From Stutzerimonas stutzeri (lineage in GTDB: Bacteria > Pseudomonadota > Gammaproteobacteria > Pseudomonadales > Pseudomonadaceae): a stretch of 64,000 nt of DNA. The position numbers and the translations under genes are program-made. Shown one piece after another: positions 43,061-53,188 of the stretch; within the stretch, counting starts at the first letter, position 1, and every line of letters begins with the position of its first letter. The notes below the pieces were generated by a model. That model made no database searches, was not told the DNA's origin, and saw nothing but the letters and a program-made list of their open reading frames with translations. The stretch is from NCBI RefSeq assembly GCF_019090095.1, contig NZ_JAGQFP010000001.1, positions 1,798,001-1,862,000 on the forward strand, in the 5' to 3' direction.

Positions 43061-44548
43061 TTAAAGCATACCGCCCTGCCACTCCGCTTCGCGATTAGCC
43101 AAGGCCTGAGCGATGGCATCGACATCGTGGGACTCCAGCGCATCCGGCAGCGGATCCGAGCCTACGCTGGCGAACACCTGGCCATAGGCATTGCGTAGAT
43201 CGGCATACGCCAGATCGCGGCGCAAGTTCGCTTGCAACAAATTCAATTCGCCCTGAATCAATTCCAGCTCGCCGATCCCTTGAGCTTTGTGGCGATTGCG
43301 TAGCTGCTCGGCTATCTGCTGATCCAGTGCCGCCAGTTGCTGGCTCGTGGTGAATTCACGCTGAGCCTCCTGGAAGTTTGCATTGGCCACATAAAGCTGC
43401 GCCAGGATAGCCATCGACATCGCCTGTCGGCGCATCGTCACCACGTCCTCGCTGGCCTTGGCCACGTCGATAGCAGCGGGCGCCGAGAGCACATTGAACA
43501 GGTTCCAGGTAACTTTCACACCGTAATCGGCCCAGCTCTGATTAACCAGAAACGAGTTGCTGTCATAGTGCCCACCCAGCGAGAACTCCAGGCCAGGCAA
43601 CATGCGCAGCATCGCCTTGCGCGTTTCTGCCGCACCAATGCGCGCCTGGTAGTCCTGCTCACGCAGCTCAGGCCGGTTGACCAGCGCCTCCTGCTCGAGC
43701 ACCGTCATGTCCGTCGCCAGCTTCGGCATGGGGTAATCGGCGGCGGCTGGCGCTAGCTCGAACTGCGCCCCCATCGGTAGATTGATCAGCGCAGCCAGTT
43801 CCGTCTTGGCCAGAGATAAGGCTCGCCGCTGCTGTTCCAACTGACGAGTCGCTTCGATCAGGGAACGCTGGTAGCCGAGTGACTGGACCGGATCGCCAAT
43901 ACGCTGCTCGCTCATGCGCGCACTGTCCTGCCTGGCTTGATCGACGCGTGCCATTTGCTGGTCGATTTGAGCCAGAAGGCGATCGGCGGCCATGGCGCGC
44001 CAATATGCCGAACGCACGTCCTGGATGATGGTATGCAGCACTTTTCGCCGACGCTCCTGGACGATCAGACGTTGATCGCCCTGCTGTTTGGCACTGACGT
44101 AGCTGACGCCGAAGTCGAGCACGTTCCAGACCATCGTAAGGTCGCCGACCTCACGGTCGCGGTCCTGAGAGGTCGAGGGTTCCAGCGACTGGGTACCGGT
44201 GCGAATACTGCGGCTGCTGGATGCGCTGACGTTGTTGCGCCCGGCATAGCCGGCGTTCAGCGCCATGCGTGGCAGCATGTCGAGACGAGACAAATCGACC
44301 TGGCGTTCAGCCATGGCCTCTTCCATGACTTTCAGGCGCGCTTCCAGGTTGTACTTGACCGCGCGAGCCATAGCCTGGTGCAACGTCAAAGGCGCGGTCA
44401 GTGGTTCCTGCCCACTGAACATGCTGGCCAGATCAGCCTGAGCACGCTGCTCGCTGGCAGCACGCTCGATCGGCTGACTGGTCACAGCGCATCCCCCCAT
44501 GGCCGCAGCAAGCACACACACCGCCAGTACCTTGTATTCTTTTTTCAT
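43061..44548 (-). CDS. TolC-family outer-membrane efflux/secretion lipoprotein
   Basis: A 495-residue outer-membrane factor with a lipoprotein signal peptide (Cys20 after AAMGG). The two tandem OEP repeats are evident. The first is about 55-265, with LTLHQAMARAVKYNLEARL and a long coiled coil. The second is about 265-470, starting EQEALVNRPELREQDYQARIG, with FQEAQREFTTSQQLAALDQQIAEQLRNRHKAQGIGELELIQGE-type helices. It should trimerise into the outer-membrane exit duct for the adaptor and HlyD-type proteins encoded at 57510-61714. It is 47 bases downstream of the giant surface protein gene in the same direction, so the two are probably cotranscribed. Confidence 0.92.
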   Translation of the reverse strand: MKKEYKVLAVCVLAAAMGGCAVTSQPIERAASEQRAQADLASMFSGQEPLTAPLTLHQAMARAVKYNLEARLKVMEEAMAERQVDLSRLDMLPRMALNAGYAGRNNVSASSSRSIRTGTQSLEPSTSQDRDREVGDLTMVWNVLDFGVSYVSAKQQGDQRLIVQERRRKVLHTIIQDVRSAYWRAMAADRLLAQIDQQMARVDQARQDSARMSEQRIGDPVQSLGYQRSLIEATRQLEQQRRALSLAKTELAALINLPMGAQFELAPAAADYPMPKLATDMTVLEQEALVNRPELREQDYQARIGAAETRKAMLRMLPGLEFSLGGHYDSNSFLVNQSWADYGVKVTWNLFNVLSAPAAIDVAKASEDVVTMRRQAMSMAILAQLYVANANFQEAQREFTTSQQLAALDQQIAEQLRNRHKAQGIGELELIQGELNLLQANLRRDLAYADLRNAYGQVFASVGSDPLPDALESHDVDAIAQALANREAEWQGGML

Positions 44549-44595
44549 CCGTGGGCCGCCCCCAATCGCGGCTTGTGTTCTTGTAATCGGTTGAT

Positions 44596-47500
44596 TCAGG
44601 CCGCGGGAACCTTGTCAGCCCATTCGCCAAGGGCCTTGGCCAGTTGATCGATGCGCTGCCGCTCGTTTTCATGCAAGGTTTCGAGTTGCTGCCCCAGACT
44701 TGGAGCTCCCAGAAAGCCTTTCTCCTCTATCTCTACCCCATCTCTGCCAAAGAGGTCCCCCTCCCCTTGCCGAGGGACCAGGTTGCCGAACGCAGATGAC
44801 AATGTGCTGTTACCGAACACGCCGCCATCACCGCCGCCGAACCCCAGGAAGCCGACCCCGGTCCCATCGCCGAACGCCGAGGAACTGAATATCTGGGCCA
44901 GATAGCTAGGCGCCAGCGCCTGGTTCTGCAGAAATATGTTACCGATTGGCGGAATTCCCCCACCCAGACTTGGTGCTTCGAATAACGAAGGCGGTACCAG
45001 CGGCGGCATCAGCGCCGGTGGTGGCGGCACCGAGAGGGGTGGCGGCGACGAAACCGACGGGGTGATGACCGGAGCGGACGGCGTCGCGACGCGGAATTCC
45101 GGGTCGCCCGCATCCAAACCCGCTCTGATCTGTACGCCAGCCGTGCTGGGTATGCCGGCCAGGGCCAAGTTGGCATCGTTGCCGAGCGTATCGCTGAGGC
45201 TGCCGCCGTTGCTTTGAATGGTCGTCGCTACCGCGACGCCGGTCAGGTCGACCTGTCCCGGAGCAACGGTGTAGCTGAAAATCAGGGTATTGCCGCCGGA
45301 GCCCGACACATATTCGGCGAATACTGTCCCGCCGGTATCGAGCGTAATGGCGATACGCGGCGTACCACCGTTGGCATCAACCACCACCGCGTCGTCGAAG
45401 GTAACGGCGAACTCAAGCGTCTGCCCCGCCAGATAGGTCCCATTACTTGGCACCCTGACCGCAGCGACCGCCGGGCCGGTATTATCCGGCGCGTAGGTTT
45501 CCCCGCTGAGGCCGGAGGTCAGGTTGTTGCCCGCCTGATCCGTGATGCCGGTCCCTGAGCTATTCAAGTCGAGCCGCAAGGTGCCGTCTCCGGTAATCGA
45601 CCCGACGGTCACCTCATAGGTCTGCGCATCGATCCGTACGACTGACTGGACGGCCCCCGCGACCGTACCGGTGCCGACCAGCGTAAAGTCGGCCGCGTCG
45701 ACACCGGTCACCGCTTCGTTGAAGTGCAGCGTATAGCGGACGGAGTTGGCGGAGGTTGGCGTCGTATCGACCCGTATCAAACCCGAAGCGATCGGCGCCG
45801 TGGTATCCACCAACACACCGCTGGTTGCGCCTACCGCATTCAAGGTGAGATCGAGACCATTGCCGGCTGCGTCTCGGGTCGTTCCGCCGTTGAGGTCCAG
45901 AGCACTCACGGCGATGCCATCGCCGTCGGTGTCGCCCGCCTGCACGCTGTACTGGAAGACCAACGCGGTGCTGCCGGAGCCGGACACGTACGTCGCGTAA
46001 CGGGTCACGCCGCCGATATCCAATGCCAGTCGCGGAGTACCGCCGCCAGTATCGACCAGCACGGCCTCGCTGGCATTGACGGTGAAGTTCAACACATCGC
46101 CAGCGTTGTAGGCGCCACTGGCCGGAACCGATACCGACGCCACGGTCGGCGTGACCGCATCGACCAACACCCCACTGGTCGAACCGACGCCGTTGAGCGT
46201 AGTGCCGGCCCCGTTGCCTACCGCATCGCGCAGCGTGCCACCGTTGGTATCGAGCGTGCCGCCCACGGATATGCCGTTGCTGTCCAACTGGCCGCTCTGC
46301 ACCGTGTAGCGGAACACCAAGGCGCTGGTGCCCGAACCAGAGACATAACTGGCGTAGACGGTGCCGCCGGTGTCCAGGGTAATGGCCAGACGCGGCGTAC
46401 CGCCGCTGGTATCGACTAAAACCGCCTCACTGTAGTTGATGATGAAGTCCAGGTTCTGCCCGGCTACGTAAGTGCCGTTGGCCGGAACGGATACACTGCC
46501 AACCGACGGCACGTCGCGGTCAACGCTGTAAGCCTCGCCAGCCAAACCGCCGCCGATTGCGTTATCGGCAGTGTCAACGATCCCGGTACCGCTGTTATTG
46601 AGGTCGAGCCCAATGCTGCCGGTACCGCTCACGCCACTGACCAGCACGGCATACGTCCGGCCATCAATCTGTGTAACGGAGGTGATGCTGCCGCCGGCCG
46701 AGCCGCCAAGCACCAAGCTGAAGTCAGAGGCATCCACACCGGAGACATCTTCATCGAAGGTCACTTTGAAATTGAGCGAGCCCGCATTGCTTGGATTGGC
46801 GTCGATGCGCACGATACCGCTGGCCATCGGCGCCGTGGTATCCACCAACACACCGCTGGTTGCGCCTACCGAATTCAAGGTGAGATCGAGGCCATTGCCG
46901 GCTGCGTCGCGGGTCGTTCCGCCGTTGAGGTCAAGAGCACTCACGGCGATGCCATCGCCGTCGGTATCGCCCGCCTGCACGCTGTACTGGAAGACCAGCG
47001 CCGTGCTGCCGGAGCCGGACACGTACGTCGCGTAACGGGTCACGCCGCCGATATCCAATGCCAGTCGCGGAGTACCGCCGCCAGTATTGACCAGCACGGC
47101 CTCGCTGGCATTGACGGTGAAGTTCAACACATCGCCAGCGTTGTAGGCGCCACTGGCCGGAACCGATACCGACGCCACGGTCGGCGTGACCGCATCGACC
47201 AACACCCCACTGGTCGAACCGACGCCGTTGAGCGTAGTGCTAGCCCCATTGCCCACCGCATCGCGCAGCGTGCCACCGTTGGTATCGAGCGTGGTGCCGC
47301 CCACGGATATGCCGTTGCTATCCAGCTGGCCGCTCTGCACCGTGTAGCGGAACACCAAGGCGCTGGTGCCCGAACCGGAGACATAACTGGCGTAGACGGT
47401 GCCGCCGGTGTCCAGGGTAATAGCCAGACGCGGCGTACCGCCGCTGGTATCGACTAAAACCGCCTCACTGTAGTTGATGATGAAGTCCAGGTTCTGCCCG

Positions 47501-50500
47501 GCTACGTAAGTGCCGTTGGCAGGTACACTGACGGAGCCGGCGGTAGGTGCTACGCCGTCGACGATAATATCGTGCTGACCGGCAATCGAACTGGCCCCGC
47601 CAGTGACTGGCAAGGTCAAGACCGCATCGTCGTTGGTCGCACTGCGGATGGTCGCGCCGTTCAGCGACAGCGCGCCAGTCGATTGATAGTCGAGGTCGGC
47701 GGTCAAGTCCTCGGCCTGCACGGTATAGCTGAAGCTCAGCGTGTTGCTGCCGGAACCGGAAACATAGGTCGCCTGACGATCAGTAGCGCCGGTCTCCAGC
47801 AAGAGCGTCGGCGAGCCACCGGCGGTAATCACCGTAACCGCCTGGTCGAAGGTCATGGTCACGGTGATGACATCACCGATTTTGTAGCCACCATCTGGGT
47901 TGCTGACGTTCACCGAGGTGACGACCGGGTTCAGGCTGTTCACGCTGATCGCGATGGTGTCGGTATCCGTCTGGTTACCACCCGAGCCGGACAACCCTAG
48001 ATCATTAGTCGCTATCTGCAGTGAAGCCGGGCCGTTGTATCCGCCAGTGGGGCTGAAGACCATGCCATTCAACGCCAGGTTGATGTCGGCCACGCTCCCT
48101 TCGAAGGTCATAACGCTATTGGCAGTACCACTGCCCGTGATGAAACTCAGCCCGGCAGTACCCGACAGGGTGATCAGGCCATTGCTAGCGGTGAGCATCA
48201 CCCGAACGATGCCACCACCGACGTCCACATCGCTGATGGATACCTGGTTGCCATTACCGCTGGAGAAGACCAATAGGCTGTCTTGGTCCGTCGATTGGGC
48301 TGCGGGAATACTGTTGACCGGTGAATCGTTCACCGCGGTGACCGTCAGCGTGACCGTGGTGGAATCGCTCTGGGCCCCGCCGCTGCCAGCATTGCCACCG
48401 TCGTTGATGCCCACCGTGAGTACTACGTTGCTGGTGGCGTTGAGTGCGGTCTGGAAGCTCACCCCGCTGGCAGCAATGAACGCATTGATATCGGCGACGG
48501 TACCCGTCAGGGTCAGGCTGCCCGAGCCCGATCCCGCCACCGTCACACCCGATCCGCTGCTGGCCGATAGGGTACCGGAAGCCACCGAGAAGGTCCCAAC
48601 GACAATGCTGCTGCCGGCATCGACGTCAGCGAAGCTGATGCCGGTGAGGGCAGCGCTGACATCTTCCGCCACACCGATGGAAACCGGCGCAGTAATGACC
48701 GGCGCATCGTTGACCGCCGCGACCTGCAACGTGACGGTGTCGCTGTCGGTCTGGGCTCCGCCGCTGCCCGTGTTGCCGCCATCGTCGATTGCCACGGTCA
48801 GGATCACGTTGGCCGTAGCATTGGCCTCCGTGGTGAAGGCCAGGTTGTTACCCGCGATGAAGGCATTGATGTTGGCAACCGTGCCGGTCAAGGTCAGCGC
48901 GCTGCTGGTGCCACCGACAGTCACACCGCCGCCGCTGGTTGCGCTGAGCGTACCGCTGGCCACCGAGAAAGTGGCGGTGACGGTGCCACCGCCAGCATCG
49001 GTATCGCTGAAGCTGATGCCGGTCAACGCGCTGGCCGCATCCTCGGTCACGAGGATATTCGCCGGCACGCTGGCCACAGGTGCGTCGTTGACTGCGATAA
49101 CGCTGACCTGCTTGGTCGCCGTATTGCTGCTATCGCTGCCGTCATTGACCGTGAAGCTGATGGTGCGGTTGGCGGTGCCGGGCGTATCCGAGCTGTTGCT
49201 GTAGGTGACGCTGCGCAACGCGGCCTGCCATTGAGCAAGCATGGCAGTGCCGCCAGCCGACGTCAGGGTCAGCACGCCGGTGCCAGCGTTATAGCTGGCG
49301 CTGATGTTGCCCATGGTGCTGCCGTCGTTGACGAAGGCGAGCACATCTTGGCCGCTGGCGAAGCTGCCCGTGATGGCCACGGTGGCACTGGCTGACGTGG
49401 TGTTGTCCACATCGCTTAGCGTCAGGCCGCTGTCGATCACCGTGGCGCTGCCATCTTCCGTGAACGCGCTGGTACCGCCGGACGTTGTGACCACGGGTGC
49501 ATCGTTCACGGCGGTAACGGTTACCGAGATGGTGCCGTCGGCCGGGCCGGTGTTGGCGGCATCGCGGATGCGCGTGGTGATGATGAAGTTCTGGTCGTTG
49601 TTGGCCGAAGGGGCCAGCGCCACGGCGGCCAGCGCCGCGTTCACATCGGCCACCGAGCCGGTGACTGTCCATACGCCCGTGCCGGCGTTGTAGGTGGAGG
49701 TGGCCGAACCGAAGGTGCCGGTGGACAACGAGCCCGCTGCGGGATCGGACAGCGTGAGCGTGGCGGTGATGGTGTCGCCGGTGTCCACGTCGGTCACCAC
49801 GATATCGTCCAGCGCTACCACACTGCCGCCTTCGGTCGCGGCCTTGCTCTGGGTGAGATTGGTGGCGGTCGGCGCGTCGTTCACCGGCGTGACATCCAGC
49901 GTGATGGTGCCATCGGCCGGGCCGGTATTGGCAGCGTCGCGAATGCGCGTGGCGATGGCGACATCCTGATCCCAGTTCGCCACCGGCGTGAAAGCAACGG
50001 CTGCCAGCGCCGCGTTCACGTCGGCCACCGAGCCGGTGACCGACCACACGCCAGTGCCGGCGTTGTAGGAGGAGATGGCCGAGCCGAAGGTGCCGGTGGT
50101 CAAGGAGCCGGCCGATGTATTGTTTAGTGTCAGCGTCGCGGTAATGGTGTCGCCCCCATCGGCATCGCTAACCACGATATCGCCGATCGCCACGCTGCCA
50201 CCGGGATCCTCGGTATAGGTAACGGTCTGGTTCAGGTTGGTAGCCGTGGGGGGGGAGTTCGGGATGTAGTTGGTATCGGTAGTACCACCGGCCGTGGTGA
50301 GAATGGTGGAAATCGCCGTCCCTGCGGATCCGTTCATGCCTCCGGAAACGGCAGCAGCACCGCCAGCACCGCCAGCACCAACGTTACCGGACAAGCTGGA
50401 GACCGTTGAGCTATCCAGCTGCACCGTACCGCCGGCGTTCCAGATGGCGCCGACACCCGCACCACCATTGCCGCCATTACCGGTGCGCCCATAACCAGCC

Positions 50501-52134
50501 TGATAGCTGGATACCCCGCCGCCACCGCCACCGCCCGCCCCAAGGTTGTTGGTGATAGTGGAACTGGTAATCGTCAGGAGACCGGTGCTGGTGTTGTAGA
50601 TACCGCCCGTAGCTGCCGCTCCCCTGCCACCAGCCGCCGAGGCTCCCATACCACCACCGCCGCCGCCGATACTGGTGCTGCCATTGCTGGCGGTGCCACC
50701 CGCGCCACCCGCCGTGTAACCGGCGGTGTTACCTCCTCCGCTATAACTGCCGCCACTACCGCCACTGGCGTTCCCGCCTCTACCACCCGCAAAACTCGAC
50801 CCACCCGCACCGCTACCACCGGTAATACCCGAGGGTGCTGTGGCTCCAAAGGCGGTTCCTGGGCTGCCACCGCCCGTACCGCCCGCGGTAGAGCCAAAAC
50901 CACCGCCACCACCGCCGCCGCCAGCATAGTTACCGCCAACGTCACCACCACCGCCGCCACCACCCGAGGCCTTGTTGCCGATGATCGTGCTATTGCTGAT
51001 GGTCAGCACACCGCTGTTGTAGATGCCTGCACCCAAGCTATCAACGGCGTTTGCGGTTTCATTAGCACCGTTGCCGATGATCAATCCATTGGAAATCGTC
51101 AGGTTATCAATGGCCACAGCAGAGCCAGCGCCCGAGGTAGCGACACTCAGCACGCGCGCCAGATTGTTGCCGCTCAGGGTGAAGCCGCCGCCGACGATGC
51201 TCATGGTATGGCCGTCGGTAACGTTGATCGACAGGGTGTCAGCCGCTGAAGCGAAGGTGATATTGCCGGTGAGGGTGATCAGGTCATCAATGCCATCGGT
51301 GTTGCCCGTGGCGATCGCTGCCTTGAGCCCGGCGACGCTGTTAACGCTGGTAGTCACCAGTACGTGATCGTAGCTGTCGAGCTGGGAAAGGTTCAGCGCA
51401 TAACTGGCCGCTACGTCACCGGTGGTGATTTCCAAGTCCCAATCTGCGCCTTTGGCGCTACCACCAGTTCCGTCATCGGACGCAGCGATATCGGCCCCCG
51501 TCATGCTGGCCAGCTGCGATAAAAAAGCCTGCCCTTCGCTGCCCGCACCCACTTCGCAACCGTAGAGCAGGATGTCGCCATCCGTGGTCAGGGCCTCGCC
51601 GATGCTCTGCAGTTGGCTGCTGTAATCGCCGAGATTGCCTTCGAACAGTGGCGCGTTACCCAACAACAGCACCCCGGCGTCGCCGTGGGAAATGATATGG
51701 ATGGCGTCGATACCGCTACGGCCTGCCAGGGCATCGGCGATCTGCTGCACCCCATTCTGATCCGTGCTCAGCAACACCACTTCGGCATCCGGCGAAACGG
51801 ACTGCAGCAGGGCCTGGTAATCCGGCACACGCGTGTCGACGAAGACGATTTCCTTACGGCCGCCATCCGTATCCGGCACCAGGCCGGCATGAGAGCTGTC
51901 ACTGGCATCCTGGCTCGTTACCGTGCTGGTGGCATCGCCATGACTGTTGTCCGCGGAGTCATCGGCGCTCGGAACATCGCTGGCCACGGTGGCGGCAATG
52001 GCTCCGTCAAACATCATGCGCGGTTCGAGTGCACTCATCAGCGGATGTGGGCGCGACAGCCGATGCGCATTCGACGACTCGGACGACTGAGAGCTCTTAG
52101 GTGCCTCGGCCTGCTTGGATTTACCCCACCACAT
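44596..52134 (-). CDS. Giant surface protein: LEPRxMFD motif, DUF4347 domain, cadherin/Ig-like repeats
   Basis: A 2512-residue protein. Residues 1-35 are Ser-rich and polar, then ALEPRMMFDGA (35-45), an N-terminal targeting motif of very large proteins (LEPR-xLL class). DUF4347 spans about 95-250 and has IHIISHGDAG with H150 and LLYGCEVGAG with C193. A parallel-beta-like region leads to an extreme Gly-rich stretch (390-605). About six cadherin/VCBS-like units follow, each opening near VNDAP, then Ig-like units with the recurring ATYVSGSGSTALVF. A Pro-rich linker and a helical tail (QLETLHENERQRIDQLAKALG) end it. No RTX nonapeptides or cell-wall anchor were seen. It is probably an exported adhesin; the TolC-type gene follows and the sulfotransferase gene precedes it. 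Confidence 0.9.
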   Translation of the reverse strand: MWWGKSKQAEAPKSSQSSESSNAHRLSRPHPLMSALEPRMMFDGAIAATVASDVPSADDSADNSHGDATSTVTSQDASDSSHAGLVPDTDGGRKEIVFVDTRVPDYQALLQSVSPDAEVVLLSTDQNGVQQIADALAGRSGIDAIHIISHGDAGVLLLGNAPLFEGNLGDYSSQLQSIGEALTTDGDILLYGCEVGAGSEGQAFLSQLASMTGADIAASDDGTGGSAKGADWDLEITTGDVAASYALNLSQLDSYDHVLVTTSVNSVAGLKAAIATGNTDGIDDLITLTGNITFASAADTLSINVTDGHTMSIVGGGFTLSGNNLARVLSVATSGAGSAVAIDNLTISNGLIIGNGANETANAVDSLGAGIYNSGVLTISNSTIIGNKASGGGGGGGDVGGNYAGGGGGGGGFGSTAGGTGGGSPGTAFGATAPSGITGGSGAGGSSFAGGRGGNASGGSGGSYSGGGNTAGYTAGGAGGTASNGSTSIGGGGGGMGASAAGGRGAAATGGIYNTSTGLLTITSSTITNNLGAGGGGGGGVSSYQAGYGRTGNGGNGGAGVGAIWNAGGTVQLDSSTVSSLSGNVGAGGAGGAAAVSGGMNGSAGTAISTILTTAGGTTDTNYIPNSPPTATNLNQTVTYTEDPGGSVAIGDIVVSDADGGDTITATLTLNNTSAGSLTTGTFGSAISSYNAGTGVWSVTGSVADVNAALAAVAFTPVANWDQDVAIATRIRDAANTGPADGTITLDVTPVNDAPTATNLTQSKAATEGGSVVALDDIVVTDVDTGDTITATLTLSDPAAGSLSTGTFGSATSTYNAGTGVWTVTGSVADVNAALAAVALAPSANNDQNFIITTRIRDAANTGPADGTISVTVTAVNDAPVVTTSGGTSAFTEDGSATVIDSGLTLSDVDNTTSASATVAITGSFASGQDVLAFVNDGSTMGNISASYNAGTGVLTLTSAGGTAMLAQWQAALRSVTYSNSSDTPGTANRTISFTVNDGSDSSNTATKQVSVIAVNDAPVASVPANILVTEDAASALTGISFSDTDAGGGTVTATFSVASGTLSATSGGGVTVGGTSSALTLTGTVANINAFIAGNNLAFTTEANATANVILTVAIDDGGNTGSGGAQTDSDTVTLQVAAVNDAPVITAPVSIGVAEDVSAALTGISFADVDAGSSIVVGTFSVASGTLSASSGSGVTVAGSGSGSLTLTGTVADINAFIAASGVSFQTALNATSNVVLTVGINDGGNAGSGGAQSDSTTVTLTVTAVNDSPVNSIPAAQSTDQDSLLVFSSGNGNQVSISDVDVGGGIVRVMLTASNGLITLSGTAGLSFITGSGTANSVMTFEGSVADINLALNGMVFSPTGGYNGPASLQIATNDLGLSGSGGNQTDTDTIAISVNSLNPVVTSVNVSNPDGGYKIGDVITVTMTFDQAVTVITAGGSPTLLLETGATDRQATYVSGSGSNTLSFSYTVQAEDLTADLDYQSTGALSLNGATIRSATNDDAVLTLPVTGGASSIAGQHDIIVDGVAPTAGSVSVPANGTYVAGQNLDFIINYSEAVLVDTSGGTPRLAITLDTGGTVYASYVSGSGTSALVFRYTVQSGQLDSNGISVGGTTLDTNGGTLRDAVGNGASTTLNGVGSTSGVLVDAVTPTVASVSVPASGAYNAGDVLNFTVNASEAVLVNTGGGTPRLALDIGGVTRYATYVSGSGSTALVFQYSVQAGDTDGDGIAVSALDLNGGTTRDAAGNGLDLTLNSVGATSGVLVDTTAPMASGIVRIDANPSNAGSLNFKVTFDEDVSGVDASDFSLVLGGSAGGSITSVTQIDGRTYAVLVSGVSGTGSIGLDLNNSGTGIVDTADNAIGGGLAGEAYSVDRDVPSVGSVSVPANGTYVAGQNLDFIINYSEAVLVDTSGGTPRLAITLDTGGTVYASYVSGSGTSALVFRYTVQSGQLDSNGISVGGTLDTNGGTLRDAVGNGAGTTLNGVGSTSGVLVDAVTPTVASVSVPASGAYNAGDVLNFTVNASEAVLVDTGGGTPRLALDIGGVTRYATYVSGSGSTALVFQYSVQAGDTDGDGIAVSALDLNGGTTRDAAGNGLDLTLNAVGATSGVLVDTTAPIASGLIRVDTTPTSANSVRYTLHFNEAVTGVDAADFTLVGTGTVAGAVQSVVRIDAQTYEVTVGSITGDGTLRLDLNSSGTGITDQAGNNLTSGLSGETYAPDNTGPAVAAVRVPSNGTYLAGQTLEFAVTFDDAVVVDANGGTPRIAITLDTGGTVFAEYVSGSGGNTLIFSYTVAPGQVDLTGVAVATTIQSNGGSLSDTLGNDANLALAGIPSTAGVQIRAGLDAGDPEFRVATPSAPVITPSVSSPPPLSVPPPPALMPPLVPPSLFEAPSLGGGIPPIGNIFLQNQALAPSYLAQIFSSSAFGDGTGVGFLGFGGGDGGVFGNSTLSSAFGNLVPRQGEGDLFGRDGVEIEEKGFLGAPSLGQQLETLHENERQRIDQLAKALGEWADKVPAA
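45793..46482. repeat. Direct repeat copy B inside the giant surface-protein gene
   Basis: 690 bases nearly identical to 46828-47520, encoding two Ig-like units. The clearest difference is a missing codon relative to the other copy, plus a few substitutions. It is likely a recent duplication or a product of gene conversion. Confidence 0.9.
46828..47520. repeat. Direct repeat copy A inside the giant surface-protein gene
   Basis: 693 bases nearly identical to 45793-46482; start-to-start period 1035 bases (345 codons), so the frame is kept. The 345-base unit between the copies differs in sequence. Confidence 0.9.
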
Positions 52135-52194
52135 GATTCTGTCCCTCGAAATAATGGTGTCCAGACCGAACCTTTAGCCGGTCAAGCGTGCTTG

Positions 52195-53031
52195 CTATGG
52201 ATGCTTTGCGCTTTCCGCGACCCTGATCACATTGGCTTCACTGCTACGCGGGTCCTTCCAGAAGTCGAGCCCGGCGTATTGTTCGAACAGGTCGGGCGGC
52301 AGAATGGTGCGGCGCGCCTCCGCTTCCACCTTCGGCCGCACCTTGTGCAGCCCTCTCAAACCGAGGGCTTGGTCGAATTCGGGCGCGTCGTACTCGATAT
52401 GATCGAAGTCATGCTCGAACCAGGGCTCTCCGAGGAAATCGTAGACCAGGCGCAACACCTTCTCGGGCGTCGCCGCCAGCAGGTCGTACTCCACCAGCAG
52501 CAACGACTTGGCGTGCTCGCCGTAATAAGCATCCTTCAACGCCGCCCAGGCGAACCCGACCAGGCGGTTGCGCTGGGCCAGGGTATCGACGCGGCTATAG
52601 ACGGTATTGCGCTCGACATCGTCGCCGAACAGCTTGGTATGTTCGTAGGGATTGGCGCGATAGAGCCGCTCGATGCTATCCATCACCCAGGCGACATTAC
52701 GCACGCATGCGATCACCTTGGCCTGAGGGAACAGATCCATCAACGCGGGGAGCTTGGCGCACCATTGGCGGTTGGTGTCGAAGACGATACCCCTATCAGC
52801 CTGCTCGGCGTAGTAATTGCTGAACAACCCTGTCAGCAAACGCTTGCGCTGCGCCTGGGTGATAACGGGACCGAACTCGCTGCCGGCGCTGAACTGATTG
52901 AGCATCCCTGAAAACAGCGCTCCGACGGGGCTGGTCATGCCGGCATGAAAGCGCGGATTCTGCCTCAACAGCGCGGCCAGCAGCGTAGAGCCTGACCGGG
53001 GTAAACCCGAGATGAAATGAAACGTCGGCAC
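52195..53031 (-). CDS. PAPS-dependent sulfotransferase family protein
   Basis: A 278-residue cytosolic protein. The 5'-phosphosulfate-binding loop GLPRSGSTLL is at 9-18 (preceded by FHFIS). The segment KVIACVRNVAWVMDSIERLYR supplies the Arg and Ser of the 3'-phosphate site. The middle has LLVEYDLLAATPEKVLRLVYDFLGEPW, usual in Sulfotransfer_1/3 families. It resembles protein or tyrosine sulfotransferases more than steroid types (impression). Its partner APS kinase is divergently encoded 157 bases away and would supply PAPS. It lies directly upstream of the giant surface-protein gene. Substrate unknown; one of the exported proteins is the obvious candidate (inference). Confidence 0.88.
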   Translation of the reverse strand: MPTFHFISGLPRSGSTLLAALLRQNPRFHAGMTSPVGALFSGMLNQFSAGSEFGPVITQAQRKRLLTGLFSNYYAEQADRGIVFDTNRQWCAKLPALMDLFPQAKVIACVRNVAWVMDSIERLYRANPYEHTKLFGDDVERNTVYSRVDTLAQRNRLVGFAWAALKDAYYGEHAKSLLLVEYDLLAATPEKVLRLVYDFLGEPWFEHDFDHIEYDAPEFDQALGLRGLHKVRPKVEAEARRTILPPDLFEQYAGLDFWKDPRSSEANVIRVAESAKHP

Positions 53032-53188
53032 TACCTGCTCTCTTTCTTATTCCATTAATCGCCTAATCGTAGCCGCGGTATTTGATACTTACCAGCGCAT
53101 AGAGATAAGTTCCGTCTCGGAAAAAAAATAAATCGACTGCCCGGTCTTCAGGTAGTCCGCCATCGTCCCCAGCACGAGACCCTTTGCT

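Noticed and set aside
45793..47520. CRISPR-like or transposon-like repeats
   Set aside because: The repeats are long, in frame and encode Ig-like units; no terminal inverted repeats, transposase or spacer structure.
51613..52911. A 432-codon plus-strand frame over the giant protein 5' end and the sulfotransferase
   Set aside because: It spans two supported minus-strand genes; no domain recognised.
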